Assembly (NCBI GenBank): GCA_023395575.1 | Contig: JAEWZA010000417.1 | Span: 1 to 5,944 of the forward strand | Direction of reading: 5' to 3' | Source: Bacillota bacterium | GTDB lineage: Bacteria; Bacillota; Clostridia; Acetivibrionales; DSM-1351 | Length of the DNA: 5,944 nucleotides | Part shown: piece by piece, positions 1 to 4,558 of the stretch | Numbering within the stretch: the first letter of the stretch is position 1 | Layout of the letters: each line of letters starts with the position of its first letter | The notes under the pieces: generated by a model | The model's input: only the letters and a program-made list of their open reading frames with translations | Told to the model about the DNA's origin: nothing | Database searches by the model: none | Position numbers and translations under genes: made by a program

Positions 1-665
1 CTTTGCTGCCACCATTAACTCAAATAATAAATGCTATTTTGGCAGCAATTACTCCATTAATACCAGTCATACAAATGCTTATAGCATCATTATTACCTGT
101 AATTATGCAATTAGTTAGCTCTTTAATGCCAATTTTACAAGGTATAACTCCTGTAATTGGTGCGATTGCAAGTGTTATAGGTGTTTTAGCAAATATAATT
201 AGTACTGTATTGGGAGCAGCTATAAAATTTATTATGCCATTTCTACAAAAGTTTGTTGATATTATTTCTGTAGTAGTTGGAGGAATTGGTAAAGTGGCTG
301 GTTTTCTAGGAGATAAGATATCAAGTCTATTTGGAGATAATGATGTTAATGTAAATGCTAATGTATCAGGTATGCGTAAGTATGCTACAGGTGGTTTTGC
401 AAATAAACCTTCTATATTTGGTGATGACGGTCCGGAAGCAGCTATTCCACTTAAGCGTACACCAAGGAGCTTGGCATTGCTAGATAAGACTGCTGAGATG
501 TTAGGTGTGAAAAGTAGTGGCAATGGGGTTAATCTTGTTTATAGTCCAACCTACTATGGGGGTACAACACCTGAGATCAAATCGGAGTTTAGTCGACAAA
601 AGGAAGAGATCAGAGAAATGATTGAAGAAATATTGAGAGATGGGGGGAGGCCTTCTTTTGGGTGA
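1..665 (+). CDS. Phage tail tape measure protein, C-terminal end (5' truncated)
   Basis: This is the last ~220 codons of a tape measure protein, which lines the tail tube and sets tail length. The frame is already open at the left edge, so the true start is upstream and the TTG at base 3 is not a credible start. Seen: residues 5-110 (counted from base 3) are very hydrophobic, rich in I/V/L/A with prolines at 18, 21, 32, 43, 50 and 79, as in the membrane-like helices of tape measures. Residues 128-168 carry the typical C-terminal block: a GG-F turn, then SIFGDDGPEAAIPL and a basic stretch. A charged, probably coiled-coil end follows (residues 190-212). The stop TGA (663-665) lies inside the next gene, tail protein X. 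Family knowledge: a G-E/D-x-GPE-x-x-IPL motif near the C-terminus is common in tape measures of Firmicutes prophages. The class is secure; full length and any N-terminal domains cannot be seen. Confidence 0.9.
   Translation, partial: LLPPLTQIINAILAAITPLIPVIQMLIASLLPVIMQLVSSLMPILQGITPVIGAIASVIGVLANIISTVLGAAIKFIMPFLQKFVDIISVVVGGIGKVAGFLGDKISSLFGDNDVNVNANVSGMRKYATGGFANKPSIFGDDGPEAAIPLKRTPRSLALLDKTAEMLGVKSSGNGVNLVYSPTYYGGTTPEIKSEFSRQKEEIREMIEEILRDGGRPSFG
642..650 (+). promoter_or_regulatory. Ribosome binding site deciding the TTG start of tail protein X
   Basis: A purine run of six G followed by AGG lies inside the last codons of the tape measure gene. It ends 7 bases before a TTG at 658, a normal Shine-Dalgarno spacing. 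The in-frame ATG at 640 sits at the left edge of this run and would have no binding site of its own at a usable distance, so TTG 658 is preferred. Confidence 0.7.
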
Positions 666-867
666 TTATTTTGAATATACAACAATGCAGGGAGATACGT
701 TTGATATCCTTGCACTGGATGCCTATAATGATGAGTTTAAGGCAGACACAATTATAAAAGCTAATCCCCAGTATGCTGATGTGGTTGTATTTGATGCTGG
801 TGTGACTTTAAAGATACCGGTTATAGAAGAGCAGCCATCCAATACACTCCCTCCATGGAAGAGGTGA
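658..867 (+). CDS. X: Tail protein X (P2 gpX-like, short LysM-related tail protein)
   Basis: A 69-residue protein matching the P2 gpX family in length (P2 gpX is about 67 residues) and pattern. Seen: an N-terminal YTTMQGDTFD block (residues 7-16), a central ANPQYAD (35-41), then VFDAGVTLKIP (44-54) and a terminal LPPWKR. These are the conserved positions of the family, whose fold resembles a LysM domain. Family members are small structural proteins of the tail tip/hub region; a peptidoglycan-binding role is possible but unproven. The start is taken as TTG 658 because the strong G-rich binding site ends 7 bases upstream and the protein then begins close to the family consensus; ATG 640 would add six residues (MGGGLL). 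The gene overlaps the tape measure stop by 8 bases and is followed 4 bases later by gene D, so translation is probably coupled. Confidence 0.88.
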   Translation: MGDYFEYTTMQGDTFDILALDAYNDEFKADTIIKANPQYADVVVFDAGVTLKIPVIEEQPSNTLPPWKR

Positions 868-871
868 TATC

Positions 872-1786
872 TTGCAGATAATATATCAAGGAAAAGACAT
901 AACAAATTCAGTTGAAGTTAAGTCTGCAAGTATTACTGATAATGCAGGTGGCGTTGCTGATAGTGTGGATATAACATTTGCTGATACAGATAAGCTTTGG
1001 GGCAAATGGAGTCCGCAAAAAAATGATACTGTGCAGATAAAGCATGAAGGTTTTGATTCAGGAGTTATGTTTGTTGATGAGCTGCAACAGGAGCGCGGAA
1101 TATATACTATACGCGCTCTATCTATTCCACAATCAGCTAAGTCTGAAAACACTAAGACTTGGGAAGAAGTAAGATTTTTAGAACTGGCTCTTGATTGCTG
1201 TAAAAACAATGGATTTACATTGCAAACGTATGGAGTAGAAAACCAGTTGTATGAAAGAGTAGACCAAATAGATACACCTGACTTCGCTTTTTTGTCACAG
1301 CGTTGCCTATTAGAAGGATATGTGCTAAAGCTTACTAACAATAAAGCTGTAATATACTCAGAAAAGCATTTTGAATCTTTGACATCTGCAAAAACAATAT
1401 ACATTGAAGGTGTATATGGTAATTATAAATACTGTAATAGTTCAAGAGGCATATATCAGAGCTGTCGCATCACCTATGGAAATTTTAAGTTTGAGTATGT
1501 TCCTAATAATGCTCCATCCGGACCAATACTAAAAGTGAATAAAATACCTGTTTACAGTGTTGCTGAAGCTGAAAGATACAGTATGAATATGCTTAGATAT
1601 CACAATAAACACGAAATTGAATTAAAGTTTGCGACTGAAATTGAAGTTGGAGTTGCTGCAGGTAATGTTGTGACTATTACCAGTTTTGGAATTCTTGATG
1701 GAGCATATTTTGTTCATAAGCTCATTCATGATGTTGTAAATAAAAAAACGTATTATACTTTACGCAAAAAATTGGAGGGGTATTGA
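872..1786 (+). CDS. D: Baseplate hub protein, late control protein D family (gpD)
   Basis: A 304-residue member of the P2 gpD / Phage_GPD family. In spite of the historical name 'late control', members are structural: they form the trimeric hub at the base of the tail tube, equivalent to T4 gp27. Seen: an N-terminal beta-rich part with SVDITFADTD (31-40) and a SGVMFVDEL strand (63-71); a helix-rich middle with TWEEVRFLELA (96-106) and the family-typical pattern of aromatic and acidic residues DTPDFAFLSQRCLLEGY (134-150); and a C-terminal beta domain ending in TYYTLRKKLEGY. It is somewhat shorter than P2 gpD (about 387 residues), as is frequent in Gram-positive phages. TTG 872 is chosen because GAGGTG (861-866) lies 5 bases before it and no ATG occurs until far inside the conserved region. 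The stop TGA shares one base with the next start. Family assignment is firm from pattern; start confidence is moderate to high. Confidence 0.88.
   Translation: MQIIYQGKDITNSVEVKSASITDNAGGVADSVDITFADTDKLWGKWSPQKNDTVQIKHEGFDSGVMFVDELQQERGIYTIRALSIPQSAKSENTKTWEEVRFLELALDCCKNNGFTLQTYGVENQLYERVDQIDTPDFAFLSQRCLLEGYVLKLTNNKAVIYSEKHFESLTSAKTIYIEGVYGNYKYCNSSRGIYQSCRITYGNFKFEYVPNNAPSGPILKVNKIPVYSVAEAERYSMNMLRYHNKHEIELKFATEIEVGVAAGNVVTITSFGILDGAYFVHKLIHDVVNKKTYYTLRKKLEGY
1091..1118 (+). repeat. GC-rich inverted repeat inside gene D
   Basis: GAGCGCG (1091-1097) and CGCGCTC (1112-1118) are exact reverse complements around a 14-base AT-rich loop. The arms stand out in AT-rich coding DNA. They fall over codons for ERGIYTIRAL; no regulatory role is evident. 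Confidence 0.4.
1774..1780 (+). promoter_or_regulatory. Ribosome binding site deciding the start of the V-like gene
   Basis: GGAGGGG lies inside the last codons of gene D. It is 5 bases before ATG 1786 but only 2 before the in-frame TTG 1783, so the ATG within the TGATG stop/start overlap is the better start. Confidence 0.7.
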
Positions 1787-1980
1787 TGAATAAAAAAGGC
1801 ATTATATCAAGCATAAATAATTCATTAGTAAGAGTTACTTTTCCTTCAGATAATAATGTTGTGTCCGGAGAATTACCAGTGGCTTCACATGTAACAGGAT
1901 TAACAGTAGGATCTCAAGTTGCTGTGATGTTTTTCTATCCTAACAACCTTAATGATGGAGTGATAATAGCGAGGTGGTAG
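1786..1980 (+). CDS. Small gpV-like baseplate OB-fold protein (no spike domain)
   Basis: A 64-residue protein whose whole length corresponds to the OB-fold core of the baseplate assembly protein V / gp45 family. Seen: KKGIISSINNSLVRVTFP, then VVSGELPVAS, LTVGSQVAVMFF, and a closing DGVIIARW. This follows the family pattern of 'RV.FP...N.VS..LPV', 'VG..V.V.F' and 'DG.V.G'. In P2, gpV is about 211 residues: the OB domain sits on the hub and is followed by a beta-helical membrane-piercing spike with an iron-binding His tip. Here the stop comes straight after the OB fold, with no spike and no HxH motif. The reading frame shows no sign of truncation: it lies 1 base from the next gene and has a clear binding site. 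It is best read as a hub-capping OB protein; a DUF2577-like small tail protein is the alternative. Its place directly after gene D supports a hub role. Confidence 0.72.
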   Translation: MNKKGIISSINNSLVRVTFPSDNNVVSGELPVASHVTGLTVGSQVAVMFFYPNNLNDGVIIARW

Positions 1981-1981
1981 C

Positions 1982-2563
1982 GTGGCAATAGCGAGTTTTA
2001 GAAACAAAATATTTACAGTTAATAGCAATAAAATTTATACTTTTTCAGATTTAGAATACAGCTCCAATTATGAAACAGAAACCCAAGATGTTGAAGGCAA
2101 AAAACCATCAACTTATAAAAAAGGTTCCGGACTTAATACAATGTCTTTTTCAATTAAGTTAGATGCTTCTTTTAAGGTGAACCCTAGGAAGGAAATAACG
2201 GACTGGGAAAACATTAAAGGTACTGGTACCCCATATCCTTTTATTCTTGGGAATAAAGCACTTGGAAGTAATAAGTGGCTGCTTACAGAGGTAAGTGCAT
2301 CTGACATGATTATAGACAATACAGGAAAAATATTGTCTGCAAACTTAAGTTTGAAATTTGACGAGTATGTAAGACCTGGAACTAAGAGTAATGCTAGCAG
2401 TAGTGGTACAAATAAAACAAATGCATCGGGAGTTAAAACGTCTACTAAAGTAGACCCAAATCTTCTTATGCCAACAACAGAAGAAAAAGCAACTACAAAG
2501 AGATCTAATCCTATAATGGATCAAGCTGCAGCAATGAAATTGCACAAATCGGCTTTAAGTTGA
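1982..2563 (+). CDS. gpU-like tail-completion protein with C-terminal extension
   Basis: A 193-residue protein whose first ~131 residues fit the phage P2 gpU family. Seen: YTFSDLEYSSNYETE (19-33), a KPSTYKKGSGLNTMSFSIKL block (41-60), DASFKVNP (61-68), PYPFILGNK (84-92), KWLLTEVSAS (98-107) and a closing LSLKFDEY (122-129). This is the gpU order of a G-x-G-L strand, an H/D-A-x-F strand, a 'P...LG' turn, a W-V strand and a final 'L.EY'. gpU-type proteins cap the head-proximal tail end after the tape measure has stopped polymerisation. P2 gpU is about 159 residues; here residues 132-193 form an extra tail, first rich in S/T/N/K/G, then a short helical-looking end. The GTG start at 1982 has GAGGTGG (1971-1977) 4 bases upstream inside the previous gene. 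In P2, U directly follows the tape measure gene; here it sits between the V-like and W-like genes. Assignment is by pattern only, so it is tentative. Confidence 0.68.
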   Translation: MAIASFRNKIFTVNSNKIYTFSDLEYSSNYETETQDVEGKKPSTYKKGSGLNTMSFSIKLDASFKVNPRKEITDWENIKGTGTPYPFILGNKALGSNKWLLTEVSASDMIIDNTGKILSANLSLKFDEYVRPGTKSNASSSGTNKTNASGVKTSTKVDPNLLMPTTEEKATTKRSNPIMDQAAAMKLHKSALS

Positions 2564-2575
2564 GGTGATTAATAA

Positions 2576-2884
2576 ATGGTATATGAAATAGACACATCAA
2601 ATCAAGTAGATTTAAATTGGGCTGCAACAGGTACTGAGAGAATAATCCAAAACGTAATTAATCTTATAAACACTTGGAAATATGAAATTGCTTATAGCAG
2701 GACAATAGGAATAGATCCAGGACTTATGGACAAGCCATCTGATGAAGCAGCAATTAGTTACACCTCTCAGGTTTATGAGCTTATATCAAATTATGAACCT
2801 AGAGCTGAAGTGAAAGAAGTAACTAATACAGGAATTGATGAGAATGGGAATATGGTGTTTAAGGTGGTGATAAGTGTTGAGTGA
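2576..2884 (+). CDS. W: Baseplate wedge protein W (gp25/gpW family)
   Basis: A 102-residue protein of the gpW/gp25 family, the sheath initiator and wedge component on which sheath assembly starts in contractile tails. Seen: LNWAATGTERIIQNVINLINT (13-33), the conserved entry into the fold with the Q-N-I/V pair; RTIGIDPGLMDKPSD (42-56); and the hallmark YEPRAEVKEV (73-82), where E-P-R is the most conserved tripeptide of the family, followed by a beta strand ending in VVISVE. Length matches P2 gpW and T4 gp25 (around 110-130 residues). ATG 2576 has GAGGTGATT (2562-2570) just upstream, overlapping the stop of the previous gene. It overlaps gene J, its usual neighbour, by up to 11 bases. Some databases label this family 'lysozyme', but no catalytic site is present. 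Confidence 0.9.
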   Translation: MVYEIDTSNQVDLNWAATGTERIIQNVINLINTWKYEIAYSRTIGIDPGLMDKPSDEAAISYTSQVYELISNYEPRAEVKEVTNTGIDENGNMVFKVVISVE

Positions 2885-3995
2885 AATTAATTTTATTGAA
2901 ATTGATTCGGGAACTATGCTTGATGAAATGATTTCTGATTTTGAGTCGGTTTTTGGAGAAACTCTTTATCCTGGAGATGAAAGAAGAATATTCTTACAAC
3001 AGCTGCTCCCAGTGCTTGTTGGAACAAAAAACAATATAAATGAGTCTGCAAAATTAAATTTGCTTAGATATGCTACAGGAGAGTATTTGGATGCAATAGG
3101 AGAGAGAACAGATACACTACGTTTAGCAGCTAAAAAAGCTAAAGCAACAATAAGATTTACATTGTCTGCAGCCCAAGAAAATAATGTTGTTATAATGCCT
3201 GGTACAAGGGTAACTCCAGATGGAAAATTATATTTCGCAACAGTCACAGCACTAACAATTATTGCTGGACAATTGTATGGTGATGTTGTAGCAGAAAGCA
3301 CTGAAGGTGGAGCAGTTTACAATGACTTTACTGCTGGACAAATAAAAACTTTAGTTGATCCAGTTGCTTTTGTAGGAAGTGTTTCCAATACTAATACAAG
3401 CTCTGGCGGTACAGACATTGAACCTGATTATGATGGTGTCAATGTGTGGAGTGGGTACCGTGAGAGAATCAGGGAATCGTTTAATAAGGTGAGTGCTGGT
3501 AGTGAAGCTGGTTATATTTATTGGGCAAAAACTGCTAGTGCAGATATTTCTGATGTATCTGTATCATCACCATCTGAAGGCGAAGTTGAAATTGTTGTTT
3601 TGTTAAAAGATGGAGAAATTCCTGAACAATCTGTTTTAGATGATGTTTTAGAAATTTGTTCTGATAGTAAAAGGAAAGCTCTTACAGACCAGGTTACTGT
3701 AGTTGCTCCAACTGAAGTTGATTACGATATTGAGTTTACTTATTATATTAGTTCCGATATGCTACCTGAATTAAATAACATACAAGTAGCAATAGATGCA
3801 GCAGTTGAGGAATATAAGTCATGGCAATGTGCAAAGTTAGGAAGGAATCTTAACCCTGATAAGCTAAGGCAACTAGTTCTTAACGCAGGAGCAAATAAAA
3901 TAACAATTACTGAGCCAGTTGAAACAACTATTGAATCTACAGAAGTTGCAAGCTTTGGAACATATACTCCAACATATGGAGGTCTTTACGAATGA
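2874..3995 (+). CDS. J: Baseplate assembly protein J (gpJ-like)
   Basis: A 373-residue baseplate J protein, the wedge subunit equivalent to T4 gp6. These subunits join into the ring around the hub and change shape when the sheath contracts. Seen: an N-terminal FIEIDSGTMLDEMISDFE segment (7-24) and a LYPGDERRIFL motif (31-41); RYATGEYLDAIGER (65-78), the family's 'G.YLD.LG' motif; a beta domain with VIMPGTRVTPDG (106-117); the family signature GGTDIEPD (178-185) with YRERIRESF (195-203) and an EAGYIYWAKTA segment (211-221); then SPSEGEVEIVVL (232-243), KALTDQVTV (268-276, usually R-P-L-T-D) and a C-terminal domain with a helix at 301-316. P2 gpJ is about 302 residues. The start may be GTG 2874 or TTG 2877: AAGGTGG (2861-2867) is 6 or 9 bases away. 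The end overlaps gene I by 4 bases (ATGA). Confidence 0.93.
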   Translation: MLSEINFIEIDSGTMLDEMISDFESVFGETLYPGDERRIFLQQLLPVLVGTKNNINESAKLNLLRYATGEYLDAIGERTDTLRLAAKKAKATIRFTLSAAQENNVVIMPGTRVTPDGKLYFATVTALTIIAGQLYGDVVAESTEGGAVYNDFTAGQIKTLVDPVAFVGSVSNTNTSSGGTDIEPDYDGVNVWSGYRERIRESFNKVSAGSEAGYIYWAKTASADISDVSVSSPSEGEVEIVVLLKDGEIPEQSVLDDVLEICSDSKRKALTDQVTVVAPTEVDYDIEFTYYISSDMLPELNNIQVAIDAAVEEYKSWQCAKLGRNLNPDKLRQLVLNAGANKITITEPVETTIESTEVASFGTYTPTYGGLYE

Positions 3996-4552
3996 TACTA
4001 AAAAATGCAAACCTGTTGAAACTGCAAACAATGTTTATGCAGCAAGATAAAACCACTAAATCCATGTGTGCAGCACTCACTCCACAATTGAGAGAGATCG
4101 CAAATAATATATCTAAGTGCATTATATTTGCTGACATTGATAATTTAGATGAAGGAGTTCTTGATGAGCTTGCTTTTGAATTGGATATAACTTGGTATGA
4201 TCCAACAGCAAGTACAGATATAAAAAAAGCTCTGATAAAAAATAGCGATAAAGTACATATGTATATGGGAACTCCATATGCAGTCGAGCAGGTAATACAA
4301 GATTACTTTGGAGATGGATATGTCGAGGAATGGTATAAGTATTCTGGAGAACCATTTCACTTTAGAGTTATAACAAGTAACCCATCTGTAACCGGAGAAC
4401 TTGCTGAATTGTTTGCATCTGCTATAGAAAAAGTAAAACGCAAAAGCACAATAATAGACAATGTTGTTGTGGAGTTAATAGCTCAGATGGATTTATATTA
4501 TGGCTGTGAATTGCATGTTGGTGATTTGTACACCATAAGACAGGAGGTATAG
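3992..4552 (+). CDS. I: Tail protein I (P2 gpI-like baseplate protein)
   Basis: A 186-residue protein of the Tail_P2_I family (P2 gpI is about 176 residues), a baseplate wedge component located between the J ring and the fibres. Seen: an N-terminal helical region with LTPQLREIANNI (29-40); the family core LDELAFELDITWYDP (56-70); the helix-turn KVHMYMGTPYAVEQVI (87-102), matching the family's 'H...GTP.A...'; and EEWYKYSGEPFHFRV (112-126). The ATG 3992 overlaps the TGA of gene J and has GGAGG (3978-3982) nine bases upstream, so translational coupling to J is likely. Residues after 160 form a short extension ending QEV. The J-I-fibre order is the same as in P2, which strengthens the assignment. 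Confidence 0.92.
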   Translation: MILKNANLLKLQTMFMQQDKTTKSMCAALTPQLREIANNISKCIIFADIDNLDEGVLDELAFELDITWYDPTASTDIKKALIKNSDKVHMYMGTPYAVEQVIQDYFGDGYVEEWYKYSGEPFHFRVITSNPSVTGELAELFASAIEKVKRKSTIIDNVVVELIAQMDLYYGCELHVGDLYTIRQEV

Positions 4553-4558
4553 AAATAT

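Noticed and set aside
20..523. Long antisense open frame of 167 codons opposite the tape measure end
   Set aside because: It is a shadow of the tape measure frame, with no binding site, no recognisable motif and no place in a one-strand operon.
640..657. ATG 640 as the start of tail protein X
   Set aside because: It would overlap its own binding site and add residues not expected in the family; TTG 658 has ideal spacing.
886..1404. Antisense open frame of 172 codons opposite gene D
   Set aside because: It covers conserved gpD codons on the other strand and is rich in Ser and Cys as expected from reversed AT-rich codons; no start context.
872..1786. Gene D as a transcription regulator because of the name 'late control protein'
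   Set aside because: The name is historical; the sequence pattern is of a structural hub protein and there is no DNA-binding motif.
2576..2884. W/gp25 protein as a lysozyme
   Set aside because: The family carries an old lysozyme label from T4 gp25, but this short protein has the sheath-initiator EPR motif and no catalytic site.
2966..3301. Antisense open frame of 111 codons opposite gene J
   Set aside because: Lies wholly within the conserved J coding region and has no family pattern or binding site.
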